From contig JAKGSH010000010.1 in the NCBI GenBank assembly GCA_021568835.1, forward strand, positions 992,001-1,056,000: a stretch of 64,000 nucleotides of DNA. The letters are read 5' to 3'. Shown here one piece after another: positions 24,631 to 34,685 of the stretch. The DNA is from Streptomyces sp. Tue 6430 (GTDB lineage Bacteria > Actinomycetota > Actinomycetes > Streptomycetales > Streptomycetaceae). Made by a program: the position numbers and the translations under genes. Position 1 is the stretch's first letter; every line of letters begins with the position of its first letter. The notes under the pieces are model-generated. The model was not told the DNA's origin, ran no database searches, and worked only from the letters and a program-made list of their open reading frames with translations.

Positions 24631-25676
24631 ATGACCACACCGTCGTATCCTCCGAAGCCCTCCCCCGGTGACCGCGTGGCCGTCCTCTCCCCGGCCGCCG
24701 GCCTGCCCGGGCTCTTCCCGGTCCCCTTCGAACTGGGCCTGGAACGGCTGCGCGAGGAGTTCGGCCTCGAGCCGGTCGAGTACCCGACGACCCGCACGAT
24801 GGGCGCGACGCCGCAGGCGCGGGCCGACGACATCCACGCCGCTTTCGCCGATCCCGGCATCAAGGCGGTCATCGCGTCGATCGGCGGTGACGACCAGATC
24901 ACCGTCCTGCCGCTGCTGGACCGCGAGTTGATCCGGGCCAACCCGAAGCCGTTCTTCGGCACGAGCGACAACACCAACCTCCTCGCCTTCCTGTACAACA
25001 CCGGGATCGTCGGCTACCACGGCGCGAGCGTGATGGTGCAGCTCGGGCGGCCGGTGGCCATGGACGCGCTGACCGCGGACTCCCTGCGGGCGGCCCTGTT
25101 CACCTCGGGCGCCTACGAACTGCGGCCGGCCGAGCGCTGGAGCGACGTCGACCGCGACTGGGCCGACCCGGCGACCTTCGCTTCGCGGTCGGAGACCCGG
25201 CCGGGCACCGGCTGGATCTGGCGCAACGCCGACCGCGTCGTCGAGGGCCGCGGCTGGGGCGGCAATCTGGAGATCCTCTCCTGGCTCCTGATGGCCGACC
25301 GCGAGATCTCCCACGATCTGTCGGTCTACGACGGCGGTGTGCTGTTCCTGGAGACCTCCGAGGAACTCCCCAGCGCCACGGAGGTCTTCCGGATCCTGCG
25401 CAACATGGGTGAGCGCGGCCTCCTCCAGCGGTTCTCCGCGCTCCTGATGGCCCGCGCCAAGACCTGGTCCTTCGAACGCCCCAACGGCCCTGCGGCGGCC
25501 GCCCGTTACGCCGTGGAGCAGCGCGAGGCGGTACTGGGCGTGCTGGAGACGTACGCGCCCGACGCCCTCGCCGTCTTCGACGTGGACTTCGGCCACACGG
25601 ACCCGCAGCTCGTCCTCCCCTACGGAGGGGCGATCCGCGTCGACGGCCCGAACGGCGCATCACCGTCACCTACTGA
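24631..25676 (+). CDS. S66-family peptidase (LD-carboxypeptidase / MccF-like), C-terminal frameshift
   Basis: ATG 24631. Residues 10-25 GDRVAVLSPAAGLPG, then IASIGGDDQITVLPLLD and FFGTSDNTNLLAFL with the nucleophile region (GTSDNT in MccF-like enzymes), FLETSEELPSATEV and DVDFGHTDPQLVLPYGG, placing the Glu and His of the Ser-Glu-His triad. The uninterrupted frame runs on to 25767 with an unnatural tail; adding one G near 25650 gives the family ending (RRITVTY) with a stop at 25674-25676, about 348 residues. MccF-type enzymes cleave acyl-sulfamoyl adenylates; the substrate here is unknown. Confidence 0.88.
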
Positions 25677-26025
25677 ACCCCGCGCGACACGGTTGCGGCA
25701 TCGTGCGCCCCGTACCCCTCGGTCACGGTGGATGGTTGACGCGGCGCACACGACATACGCACCGTGAACACCGCAAGCGCCGCAAGTACCGCAAGTACCG
25801 CGAGGGCGCTTTCCCTGCCGCGGCTCGTCGCCGCCTGCCTGCCGGAGCTGTACGAGCCGCGGATCTGCCGCACGGGCGCGGCGGACGGCTGCAACCTCGG
25901 CGGAGTCCCCAGGGGGCGCACCCCCTGGGGTGTGGGCGCGTACCTGACGGGCATCTCCCCGCTCAGCCTCGGCTGCTTCGCCCTGCTGCCGGAGACCGGA
26001 CCGACGCCGGTCCGGACGAACGCCC
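25677..26025. other. Intergenic region between convergent genes
   Basis: Two open frames of 90-94 codons overlap here on opposite strands, but neither resembles a known family. It contains a short AAGTACCGC repeat near 25785 and a strong hairpin at 25907-25930. I see no supported gene. Confidence 0.5.
25907..25930. terminator. Bidirectional terminator hairpin
   Basis: Perfect 10-bp stem (25907-25916 with 25921-25930) and a CGCA tetraloop between the convergent S66 peptidase and calcium antiporter genes. Confidence 0.7.
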
Positions 26026-27126
26026 CTAGGGATTGACGGCCAGCTCCAGGTACGCCGCGAACAGCACCAGGTGCACGCCGCCCTGCAGCGGCGTGGCCCT
26101 TCCCGGAACGACCGTCAGGGAGCTGACGACGACGGTCAGTGCGAGCAGCACCATGTGGGTGGGTCCGAGGCCGAGGACGAGCGGACCGGAGAGCCAGATC
26201 GAGGCCAGGGCGACCGCTGGGATCGTCAGGCCGATGCTGGCCATCGCGGAGCCGAGCGCGAGGTTGAGGCTGGTCTGCACCCGGTCGCGGCGGGCGGAGC
26301 GCAGTGCGGCGATGGTCTCGGGGAGCAGCACGAGCAGCGCGATGATCACACCGACGACGGCGTGGGGGAGCCCGGCGGCCTCCACGCCGTCCTCGATCGT
26401 GGGCGAGACGCCTTTGGCCAGTCCGACCACGCCGACGAGGGCCAGGCCGAGCAGGCTCAGGCTGATCAGCGCGGTCCGCGACGAGGGCGCGGCGGCGTGG
26501 TCGTCCCCGGTGATCACGTCGCCCTGCCGGGTGACCGGGAGGAAGTAGTCACGGTGCCGGACGGTCTGGGTCGTCACGAACAGGCCGTACAGGATCAGTG
26601 AGGACAGGGCGGCGAAGGTGAGCTGGACGCTGGAGAACTCCGGGCCCGGCTTGCTGGTGGTGAAGGTCGGCAGGACCAGGCTGAGGGTGGCCAGGGTGGC
26701 GACGGTCGCCAGGGCCGCGCCGGTGCCCTCGGGGTTGAAGATCGCCGTGCCGTGCCGTAGGGAGGCGACGAGGAGGCAGAGGCCGACGATGCCGTTGCAG
26801 GTGATCATCACGGCCGCGAAGACCGTGTCCCTCGCGAGGGTGGAACTCTTGTCGCCGCCGTCCGCCATCAGCGCGACGATGAGCGCGACCTCGATGATCG
26901 TCACGGCGACCGCGAGTACCAGGGAGCCGAACGGTTCACCGACGCGGTGCGCGACGACCTCGGCGTGGTGCACGGCCGCCAGGACCGCTCCGGCGAGGAC
27001 GACCGTGATCAGGGCGACGACCACGGGGGCGAGGTCACGGCCCCAGGTCAGGACCAGCAGGACGCCGGCGAGCGCCGGCACGAGGGATGTCCAGCGGGTC
27101 GTGAGCGACCTGAGCCGAGCGGTCAT
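26026..27126 (-). CDS. Calcium/proton antiporter (ChaA/CaxA family)
   Basis: 366-residue integral membrane protein with about 11 hydrophobic segments and the two CaCA-family repeats. The first holds GEPFGSLVLAVAVTIIEVALI and the second LPHAVVGVIIALLVLLPETIAALRSA, each with the conserved Glu of the ion site. Expected to export Ca2+ (or Na+/K+) in exchange for H+. ATG 27126. It ends next to the TerC transporter gene and may belong to a metal-homeostasis group. Confidence 0.88.
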   Translation of the reverse strand: MTARLRSLTTRWTSLVPALAGVLLVLTWGRDLAPVVVALITVVLAGAVLAAVHHAEVVAHRVGEPFGSLVLAVAVTIIEVALIVALMADGGDKSSTLARDTVFAAVMITCNGIVGLCLLVASLRHGTAIFNPEGTGAALATVATLATLSLVLPTFTTSKPGPEFSSVQLTFAALSSLILYGLFVTTQTVRHRDYFLPVTRQGDVITGDDHAAAPSSRTALISLSLLGLALVGVVGLAKGVSPTIEDGVEAAGLPHAVVGVIIALLVLLPETIAALRSARRDRVQTSLNLALGSAMASIGLTIPAVALASIWLSGPLVLGLGPTHMVLLALTVVVSSLTVVPGRATPLQGGVHLVLFAAYLELAVNP

Positions 27127-27263
27127 GCAGCGATCGTCGCAGAGCGGTACGGGCCCCGCATTCCGTCCGGGAGATGCCGGGAACAGTCGGGAGGAACGCC
27201 GGGAGCGGTGCCCGGCGAATCGCCGCGCACCGCTCCCGGTGATGGTTCCCTCGTCGTCCGTGG

Positions 27264-28265
27264 TCAGACGTCGATGCTGTCCTTCGGGGCGCCGCCGCCC
27301 CCGGTCTGCGCCTCCTCGGCCGCCGTCTGCTTCCTGGAGGCCCGCAGGCTGGTGATCGTGGTGACGATCAGGACGGAGCAGATGACGCCGAGCGAGACCG
27401 GGATGCTGATCTCGGGGACGTGGACCCCGGACTCGTGCAGCGCGTGCAGTACCAGCTTGACGCCGATGAAGCCGAGGATGATCGACAGGCCGTAGCTGAG
27501 GTGGACGAGCTTGCGCAGCAGGCCGCCGATGAGGAAGTACAGCTGCCTCAGACCCATCAGCGCGAACGCGTTGGCCGTGAACACGATGTACGGGTCCTGC
27601 GTCAGGCCGAAGATCGCGGGGATCGAGTCGAGGGCGAACAGCACGTCGGTGGTGCCGATCGCGAGCATCACGACCAGCATCGGGGTCATGACCCGCTTGC
27701 CGTTCTGCTCGATCCACAGTTTGGTGCCGTGGTAGCGGTCGGCGACACCGAACCTGCGCTCGACGGCCTTGAGCAGCTTGTTCTCCTCGAACTCCTCGTC
27801 CTCCTGGTCCGCCCGGGCCTCCTGGATGAGCTTCCAGGCGGTCCAGATCAGGAAGGCGCCGAAGAGGTAGAACACCCAGGAGAAGCTGGCAAGGATCGCG
27901 GCGCCCGCGGCGATGAAGATCGCCCGCAGGACCAGGGCGATGAGCACGCCGACGAGCAGGACCCGCTGCTGGTACTGCGAGGGGACGGCGAACTTCGCCA
28001 TGATCAGGACGAAGACGAAGAGGTTGTCGACGCTGAGCGACTTCTCGGTGATGAAGCCCGCGAAGAACTCTCCGGCGGGCTGTCCCCCGCCGAAGACGAG
28101 CAGGCCGAGCCCGAACAGTGCGGCCAGGGCGATCCAGACGACGGTCCAGATACCGGCTTCCTTGATCGACACGTCATGCGGCTTGCGGCCGATGAAGAAG
28201 TCGATCGCGATGAGGGCACTCAGGCCCACGATGGTCAGGACCCACAGGGTCAGGGAAACATCCAC
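27264..28265 (-). CDS. TerC/Alx family manganese exporter
   Basis: 333-residue membrane protein from GTG 28265, with GGAGG four bases upstream. It has 8-9 helices and TerC hallmarks: IAIDFFIGRKPHDVS, EFFAGFITEKSLSVDNLFVF with acidic residues in the membrane, TTDVLFALDSIPAIFGLTQD, and GFIGVKLVLHAL. TerC/Alx proteins (MntP-independent UPF0016/LysE superfamily kin) export Mn2+ or load metal onto secreted proteins. A yybP-ykoY riboswitch precedes it, supporting manganese control. Confidence 0.93.
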   Translation of the reverse strand: MDVSLTLWVLTIVGLSALIAIDFFIGRKPHDVSIKEAGIWTVVWIALAALFGLGLLVFGGGQPAGEFFAGFITEKSLSVDNLFVFVLIMAKFAVPSQYQQRVLLVGVLIALVLRAIFIAAGAAILASFSWVFYLFGAFLIWTAWKLIQEARADQEDEEFEENKLLKAVERRFGVADRYHGTKLWIEQNGKRVMTPMLVVMLAIGTTDVLFALDSIPAIFGLTQDPYIVFTANAFALMGLRQLYFLIGGLLRKLVHLSYGLSIILGFIGVKLVLHALHESGVHVPEISIPVSLGVICSVLIVTTITSLRASRKQTAAEEAQTGGGGAPKDSIDV

Positions 28266-28269
28266 TGCG

Positions 28270-28320
28270 CCTCCGGCAGTACGTAACGGCAGGTGATCAG
28301 CGTCGTCGCGCTGCCGGAGG
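28270..28320 (-). promoter_or_regulatory. RBS-sequestering hairpin (expression platform of terC riboswitch)
   Basis: The ten bases containing the terC Shine-Dalgarno (28270-28279, CTGCCGGAGG on the minus strand) are perfectly complementary to 28311-28320, which also forms the 3' strand of the aptamer closing helix. The two pairings exclude each other, so aptamer folding should free the ribosome-binding site. Confidence 0.75.
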
Positions 28321-28446
28321 TCTCTTCCACCCCGGGTCCCGGCGCAGGGCATGCGCACGGGACCACACGGGCCGGCGCCCCGGGATCAGCTCTGATCCGT
28401 ATTGACGGGTACGCCGCAGTTGGCAGGGAGTACTCCCCTCCGTACG
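28311..28446 (-). ncRNA. yybP-ykoY manganese riboswitch aptamer
   Basis: On the minus strand the 5' part reads TACGGAGGGGAGTACTCCC, matching the conserved AAGGGGAGUAG loop; about 30 bases later comes CCCGTCAATACGG, matching the second conserved loop (CGUCAAxA); the 3' part GAAGAGACCTCCGG matches the conserved AAGACCU end. CGGAGG at the 5' end pairs with CCTCCG at the 3' end to close helix P1. The element starts directly after a plausible promoter and lies upstream of a TerC gene, the usual partner. Known members bind Mn2+. Confidence 0.85.
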
Positions 28447-28450
28447 AAAG

Positions 28451-28479
28451 ACAGTACCCAATCACCAAAGAAAGGTAAA
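28451..28479 (-). promoter_or_regulatory. Putative promoter of the terC riboswitch transcript
   Basis: Minus strand: -35 TTTACC (28474-28479), 17-base spacer, -10 TACTGT (28451-28456). The predicted start at about 28444 falls at the first base pairs of riboswitch helix P1. The region is unusually A/T-rich for this genome. Confidence 0.45.
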
Positions 28480-28553
28480 GGGATTGGCAAAATAAAGATC
28501 AAAACTGCTGGTCAGGGCCACTTTGCGGTCGCTTGGTGAAGTGGTGGGAGCGA

Positions 28554-30577
28554 TCAGTCCCGCCACGTCCGGCGGGCCGCGGTGACCTGCGTCAGGACCT
28601 GCTGGAGAACCTGGCTGCCGGGCGGCACGAGGGCCGGCTCGTACGTCCAGGCGTGACCGACCCAGGGATCGGCGAGGTGGTCGTCGGGCACCGGGGTCAG
28701 CCGCATCAGCCCGCGCCACAGTGGATCCAGCAACGGACCGTAACCGGCGGCGTCCTCGCGGTCGGCGACCATCATCAGGTGGACGCCGACGGACGGGCCC
28801 TCGTCCGCGAGGTAACGGAGCTGGGTCACGGCACGATCGTCGAAGCCGTGCGGGAAGTCGTTGACGACCAGGAGCTGCTGGGCGGTGTCGAACCCGGGCG
28901 GGAGCGAGTCGGCCGCACCGCCGCGCACCGCCATCTGCACCAGGTCGACGTGCTGCGTGAGCCGGGTGAGCACGTCCGTCACCCCGGCCGAGCCCACGGC
29001 CGGCGGCGCCGCCAGCGCTCCGCTCCGCACCAGCGGGGCGAGCGCCGGCGCGCCCGAACCACCCGGGTCGACGACGTGCACCGTGAACTCGTCGGCCGGA
29101 TGGACCGCCAGCAGCCGGACCGTGTGCGCCACGGCCGAGTCCAGCGCGAGACGGCGCAGCTCATGGGAGTCGAGGAACGAGCCGTCGGGCGAGCCCGTCC
29201 GCCCGCTGTCCATCCACAGACCGCGCTCCAGCGGAAGGCGGATGAGCATGGGGATGCGCAGCCGGTCGCTCTCGGGAAGGTGGAGGTCGCCCAGGCGCAG
29301 CGCCATGGGCATTTCCATCGGAACGCGATAGGCGTGCCAGACAGGGTTGTCCCAGCGCGCGAAGGCCGGCGGCAGCGCCGGCTCGACGACCTCGGCCTCG
29401 GCCATGAGCTGGGCGAGATCACGGTCCAGCACCTGCCGGGCCTGGTCGACGAGCTGTGCGTGCTTGGCGCGAGCGGTCTCGCGGGCGGCGTCGCCCTGGC
29501 CGCCGATCCGGCTGCGCGGGTCGGAGAGGACCTCGTCGAGTTCCCTTTCCCTGCGCGTGTCGGCGAAGTCGACGGCGCTGCGGTACGCGGCCGTGGTGCG
29601 GGCCAGGTCCTCGAACATGCCCCAGACCTGGTTGTACAGCCGCTCCTCCATGGACCAGCCGGTGGCGTCGCCGGCGACCGGCCGCGCGGGCCTGCCGGGC
29701 TCGGCCGGGGGCGCGACGGGCGGAGGCGGCGGGGCGGTGGTGCGGCGCCGCGGGTGGCTGTAGTCGACGGGGCCGCCGGTGCCGGACGCCACGGGGGTGC
29801 CCGGCTGGGTGACGGCCGCGGGGTCCGCGGGCCCCGCCGGATGTCCCGCCACGGCATCCGCTGCGCCTTGCGCCGGCTGGGAACCCGCGTACGGTCCGGC
29901 GGCGCCCTGGGGGCTCTGCCCGCCGTACGGGGATCCCCCTGGTCGGGGCCGAGGGCGGAGGCGGCCGCTTGCCGGGAGCGGTCGGCGTCGGCCGTGCGCG
30001 GCGGTGGGGCCGGCACCGAGCGGACCGACCCCCGCGCCACGGCCTCGTCGATGTCGGACGCGAGCTGCTGGGCCTGCGCCAGGCCCTGGTCGGCGAGGAG
30101 GGCGGCGAGGCCGCCCGCGTACCCCTGGCCGACCGCCCGGACCTTCCAGGCGCCCTGGCGCCGGTACAGCTCCAGGGCGACGACGGCCGACTCGGGGCCG
30201 AGGCCGGTGAGGGTGAAGCCGGCCACTTCGGAACCGTCGAGGCCGGTGACGGCGACGAAGGGGGCGGCGAGGGAGCCGAAGACGACCGGGCCTCCCACCC
30301 CGGTGGGCAGGGCGAGCAGAACGCTGACGCGGTGCACACTCTCCGCGACGGCGTCCAGGTCCACCGCGAGGCGGTGGTCGGCGGCCGCCTGCCGGGAGAC
30401 CTCGAGACCGGGGAGGGCGGGTGCGCCCGGGTGGGCGACCCACTCCACCCCGTGGATCCTGCCGCTCTCGTCGCAGAGGGTGGCCGCCGCCACGACGGGG
30501 GCGCCGGCCGAGACCCGGATCTCGAGGCGGACTTCCAAGAGCGGGTGGTTCTGGCCCCGCACCAGCTCGGCCGTCAT
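28554..30577 (-). pseudogene. TerD-domain protein fused to a large C-terminal FtsK-like domain, frameshifted here
   Basis: About 674 residues when repaired. Residues 1-190 are a TerD/stress-protein beta-sandwich (MTAELVRGQNHPL, VRLEIRVSAGAPV, LTGLGPESAVVALELYRRQGAWKVRAVGQGY). A Pro/Gly/Ala-rich linker follows. The last 400 residues (from MEERLYNQVWGMFEDLART) carry a coiled-coil-like region and an FtsK/HerA-like domain (LPLERGLWMDSG; VHVVDPGG; LLVVNDFPHGFD; GVHLMMVADRED) in which I see no intact Walker A GxxxxGK[ST]. The frame breaks at the C5 run 29935-29939. TerD-FtsK-type fusions are known in Ter stress systems; function inferred only. Confidence 0.75.
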
Positions 30578-30631
30578 CGCCTGTGGTCCCCCTGCGTCGC
30601 GTGTCGTGTCGTCGTGTGCCGCCCGGCCCGG

Positions 30632-31209
30632 TTACAGCGCGGGCAGGATGGCCGGCATCAGGTCCTGGAAGGTGCGGCCGTTGGCCGGGGTGCCGAGGGC
30701 GGTCATGTTCCAGCCCGCGCCCACCCGGTGCACCTTGGCCATGATCTGGGCGGTGTAGGCGCCGCCGCCCGCGAGCGTGTAGCGCGCCAGCTCCTGGCCG
30801 TTGGTCTCGTCGACCAGGCGGCAGAACGCGTTCTGCACCTCCTGGAAGGTCTGGCCGGTGAAGGAGTTCACCGTGAAGACGATCTGGTCGATGTGGACCG
30901 GGACGCGGGACAGGTCGACGAGGATCGCCTCGTCGTCGCCGCCCTGGCCGACGCCGCCGACGAGGTTGTCACCGGTGTGCCGGACCGAGCCGTCGTCGCT
31001 CACCAGGTGGCGGAAGAAGACGACGTCGACCGGCTGCCTGTCCGCGAAGAGGACCGCGGAGGCGTCGAGGTCGATCTCCCGGGTGCGGGAGCCGAACAGG
31101 CCGCGCCGGGGGCAGCCTGCCAGCCGAGACCCATGCGCACCGCGGTCAGGCTGCCTCCGTCGGTCTTCTGCAGACTGATGGCCTGACCCTTGGTCATGTT
31201 GACGGTCAC
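30632..31209 (-). pseudogene. TerD family tellurium-resistance/stress protein, frameshifted here
   Basis: About 192 residues when repaired, the standard TerD length. N-terminus MTVNMTKGQAISLQK; then DLDASAVLF, GDNLVGGVGQGGDDEAILVDL (calcium-binding acidic cluster), IVFTVNSFTGQTFQEVQNAFCRLVD and the C-terminal LPAL. The N-terminal 30 residues are in one frame and the rest in another; one more base in the G5 run 31108-31112 joins them. It lies upstream of the TerD-fusion gene on the same strand. Confidence 0.87.
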
Positions 31210-31365
31210 GCGCTGATTCCCCTCTCGGACTGTCCCCTGTTGCCGCGGTCCCCGCGGTTGACGAAAACCCTACGCAAGGGCACTGACAGTGCCGTACCCA
31301 GGACCGCACTTTGTGTCGTTCTTGCAACACGGCGCGTACGGCGGCCGGGCCCCGCGCGCGGCACG

Positions 31366-33513
31366 TCAGGCGATGCCCGCCTCCTTCATCTGACGCAGTT
31401 CCTTCTTCATCTCGGAGACCTCGTCGCGCAGCCGGGCCGCGACCTCGAAGTGGAGGTCCGCGGCGGCCGCCCGCATGCGCGCCGTCATCTCCTCGATCTG
31501 GTCGGCGAGTTCGGCGGCGGGGCGGTCGGTCGGGACCGTCTTCTTGGTCTTGCCCTTCGCGGGCCCGGCGGACTTCGCGCCCTTGGTCGCCTTGCCGCCG
31601 AGGGAGGGCACCGGCGCCTTGGTGCCGCCGCCGTCCTTCTTCGCGCGGTAGCCGGAGCCCAGCAGCTGCTCGGTGTCGACCTCCTCGCGCGCGATCTGCG
31701 CCACGATGTCGTTGATCTTCTTGCGCAGCGGCTGCGGGTCGATTCCGCGCGCCGTGTTGTAGGCGATCTGCTTCTCCCGGCGGCGGTTGGTCTCCTCGAT
31801 GGCCCGCTCCATGCCCGGGGTGACCTTGTCGGCGTACATGTGGACCTGGCCGGAGACGTTGCGCGCGGCGCGGCCGATGGTCTGGATCAGCGAGGTGCCG
31901 GAGCGCAGGAAGCCCTCCTTGTCGGCGTCGAGGATGGCCACCAGGGACACCTCGGGCAGGTCGAGGCCCTCCCGCAGGAGGTTGATGCCGACCAGCACGT
32001 CGAACTCACCGGACCGCAGTTCGCGCAGCAGCTCGATGCGGCGCAGGGTGTCGACGTCGCTGTGCAGGTAGCGGACCTGGATGCCGAGTTCCAGGAAGTA
32101 GTCGGTGAGGTCCTCGGCCATCTTCTTGGTGAGGGTGGTGACCAGGACCCGCTCGTCCTTCTCGACGCGCGTGCGGATCTCGTGCACCAGGTCGTCGATC
32201 TGGCCCTCGGTGGGCTTGACGACGATCTCGGGGTCGATGAGGCCGGTGGGGCGGATGATCTGCTCGACGACGCCGTCCCCGCGCGAGAGTTCGTACTTGC
32301 CGGGCGTCGCCGACAGGTAGACGGCCTGCCCGATGCGCTCCTGGAACTCCTCCCACTTCAGCGGGCGGTTGTCGAGGGCGGAGGGAAGCCGGAAGCCGTG
32401 GTCGACGAGGGTGCGCTTGCGGGAGGCGTCGCCCTCGTACATGGCGCCGATCTGCGGGACGGTGACATGGGACTCGTCGATGACGAGGAGGAAGTCGTCG
32501 GGGAAGTAGTCGAGCAGGGTGTTCGGCGGGGAGCCGGGCAGACGCCCGTCGAAGTGCATCGAGTAGTTCTCCACACCCGAGCAGCTGCCGATCTGGCGGA
32601 GCATCTCGATGTCGTACGTGGTGCGCATGCGCAGGCGCTGGGCCTCGAGGAGCTTGCCCTGCTTCTCGAGTTCGGCGAGGCGCTCGCCCAGTTCCTTCTC
32701 GATGTCGTTGACGGCGCGCTCCAGGCGCTCCGGGCCGGCCACGTAGTGGGTGGCGGGGAAGACGTACAGCTGCTCGTCGTCGCTGATGATCTCGCCGGTG
32801 AGCGGGTGGAGGGTCGACAGGGCCTCGATCTCGTCGCCGAACATCTCGATGCGGACGGCCAGTTCCTCGTAGACCGGGAAGATCTCGATGGTGTCGCCGC
32901 GGACCCGGAAGGTGCCGCGGGTGAAGGCCGTGTCGTTGCGCGTGTACTGGATGTCGACGAAGCGGCGCAGCAGCTGGTCGCGGTCGATCTCGGCGCCGAC
33001 CTTCAGCGGGACCATGCGGTCCACGTACTCCTGGGGGGTGCCGAGGCCGTAGATGCAGGAGACCGAGGCGACCACGACGACGTCCCGGCGGGTGAGCAGC
33101 GAGTTGGTCGCGGAGTGGCGCAGCCGCTCGACCTCCTCGTTGATCGAGGAGTCCTTCTCGATGTAGGTGTCCGACTGCGGGACGTACGCCTCGGGCTGGT
33201 AGTAGTCGTAGTACGAGACGAAGTACTCCACCGCGTTGTTCGGCAGCAGCTCGCGGAACTCGTTGGCCAGCTGTGCGGCCAGCGTCTTGTTCGGCGCCAT
33301 CACGAGCGTGGGGCGCTGGAGCTTCTCGATCATCCACGCGGTGGTCGCGGACTTGCCGGTGCCGGTCGCGCCCAGGAGGACGACGTCCTTCTCACCGGCC
33401 TCGATGCGCTTGGCCAGCTCGGCGATGGCCGCCGGCTGGTCACCGCTGGGCTGGTAGGGGCTGACGACCTCGAAAGGCGCCACCGTGCGTTCGATGCTGG
33501 AAACGGGCCGCAT
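31366..33513 (-). CDS. uvrB: Excinuclease ABC subunit B
   Basis: Helicase-like damage-verification subunit of UvrABC. 715 residues from ATG 33513 ([26 protein letters not shown]). Walker A GATGTGKS, the beta-hairpin region [19 protein letters not shown] (DExH box), YLSATPG, and motif [11 protein letters not shown], followed by a Lys/Gly-rich insert and the C-terminal UvrC-binding helix pair ([21 protein letters not shown]). The frame is intact. The same frame stays open upstream through the MHYT gene, which is discussed as a finding. Confidence 0.96.
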   Translation of the reverse strand: MRPVSSIERTVAPFEVVSPYQPSGDQPAAIAELAKRIEAGEKDVVLLGATGTGKSATTAWMIEKLQRPTLVMAPNKTLAAQLANEFRELLPNNAVEYFVSYYDYYQPEAYVPQSDTYIEKDSSINEEVERLRHSATNSLLTRRDVVVVASVSCIYGLGTPQEYVDRMVPLKVGAEIDRDQLLRRFVDIQYTRNDTAFTRGTFRVRGDTIEIFPVYEELAVRIEMFGDEIEALSTLHPLTGEIISDDEQLYVFPATHYVAGPERLERAVNDIEKELGERLAELEKQGKLLEAQRLRMRTTYDIEMLRQIGSCSGVENYSMHFDGRLPGSPPNTLLDYFPDDFLLVIDESHVTVPQIGAMYEGDASRKRTLVDHGFRLPSALDNRPLKWEEFQERIGQAVYLSATPGKYELSRGDGVVEQIIRPTGLIDPEIVVKPTEGQIDDLVHEIRTRVEKDERVLVTTLTKKMAEDLTDYFLELGIQVRYLHSDVDTLRRIELLRELRSGEFDVLVGINLLREGLDLPEVSLVAILDADKEGFLRSGTSLIQTIGRAARNVSGQVHMYADKVTPGMERAIEETNRRREKQIAYNTARGIDPQPLRKKINDIVAQIAREEVDTEQLLGSGYRAKKDGGGTKAPVPSLGGKATKGAKSAGPAKGKTKKTVPTDRPAAELADQIEEMTARMRAAAADLHFEVAARLRDEVSEMKKELRQMKEAGIA

Positions 33514-33553
33514 GTCATCCACCGTACGGCCCACCACCGACAATGCGGTCCGA

Positions 33554-34410
33554 TCAGCGGTTCTGCGGGGTCCGGCGCTCGTGGGGACCTGCCGGCGGCG
33601 GGTGCGGAGCCGGGTCCGGGGGACGGGGTGCGGGTGGGCCGGGACGCCGGGCCTGTGCCCGGCGGGGGCCCGGCCGGGCCTGCCCGTCATCATGCGGGGG
33701 TCGAACAGCACCACCATGCCGGCGAGGCAGAGGAAGGCGAGGGGGCCGATCAGCATCGGCGCGAGGAGACCGGCGGGCGGGTCGCCCGCGGACGGCGATC
33801 CCGTGGCGTGCAGGTGGACGCTGAGGGCGGCCATGCCCGTGTAGTGCATGCCGGTCACGGCGAGGCCCATGACGAGGCTCGCGCCGACGCTCCACAGGAA
33901 GCCCCTGACCTGCCCGGCGGCCCACAGCGCGGCGGTGGCGGCGACCATCGCGACGGCCACGGAGACGCCCACGGTGAGGGTGTTGTACTCGAACTTGCCG
34001 TCGAACTGCATGCCGGCCATGCCCAGGTAGTGCATCGAGGCGATCCCGAGGCCCGTGATGGTGCCTCCGGTGAACAGGGCGGTGCCGGACGCGCCCCGGT
34101 AGCCGACGATGAAGATCCCGACGCCCACCATGACGACGGCGACGCCGAGGCTGGCGTAGGTCATCGGCCTGTCGTAGCGGATCGGGGCGCCGGCGACCGT
34201 GAAGCCCGTCATGGCGATGAAGTGCATGGTCCATATGCCGGAGCCGATCACGGTCGCGCCGAGGGCGAGCCATCCGGGGCGCCAGGAGTGGGCGACGAGC
34301 ATGGCTCTGGTCGTGCAGCGCAGGCCGAGGGCACCGCCGAGGCAGGCCATGAGGTAGGCCACCAGCGGTGTCACGAGTCCGTAGCTGAATCCGTCGGCCG
34401 TGCCGTGCAT
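33554..34410 (-). CDS. MHYT-domain integral membrane sensor protein
   Basis: ATG 34410 begins [11 protein letters not shown]. Seven predicted helices with repeated MHYT-type motifs: [20 protein letters not shown] and [14 protein letters not shown] ([13 protein letters not shown]), proposed to bind copper and sense gas or redox state. Only the membrane domain is present, with no GGDEF/EAL output. The tail after FDPRMMTG is Pro/Arg-rich in either frame. In the sequence as given the frame never stops before uvrB; a single missing base would let the protein end at 33554 (about 285 residues). I annotate that end with low certainty. Confidence 0.75.
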
Positions 34411-34685
34411 GCGCGGTTGCCCTTCCGCCCTGTTGCTGGAATGCCTGGAGCGCGCCGTGTACCCGGGATCGCGCGAGCGATCAGGGTTGACGCAGAGCAG
34501 TATGACTGCCACCGGAATGGTCGAACGATTTTCCGGCAAAGAAACACGGCCTTGCCGCAATGTGCGGCACCGGTGTGCGTTCCCGGCCGTCAACCTTCGT
34601 CCTCCGGTCTTCCCGCGCGCGTCCGCCGTTGACTCTTCGCTGTCACAGTTGTGCCGTACGTGATCGGCCGACGCGAGGAGTACGC

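Noticed and set aside
25670..26036. Two short overlapping frames (90-94 codons) on opposite strands
   Set aside because: Neither has a clear Shine-Dalgarno, homology or natural composition; both are crossed by a terminator hairpin.
34500..34540. TCGAAC half-site and TTGACG near the MHYT start as an SOS box or promoter
   Set aside because: Only one half of the LexA palindrome is present, and no matching -10 at correct spacing on the needed strand.
31240..34632. Plus-strand open frame of 1130 codons opposite uvrB and MHYT
   Set aside because: Antisense to uvrB; composition and lack of motifs mark it as a GC-bias shadow.
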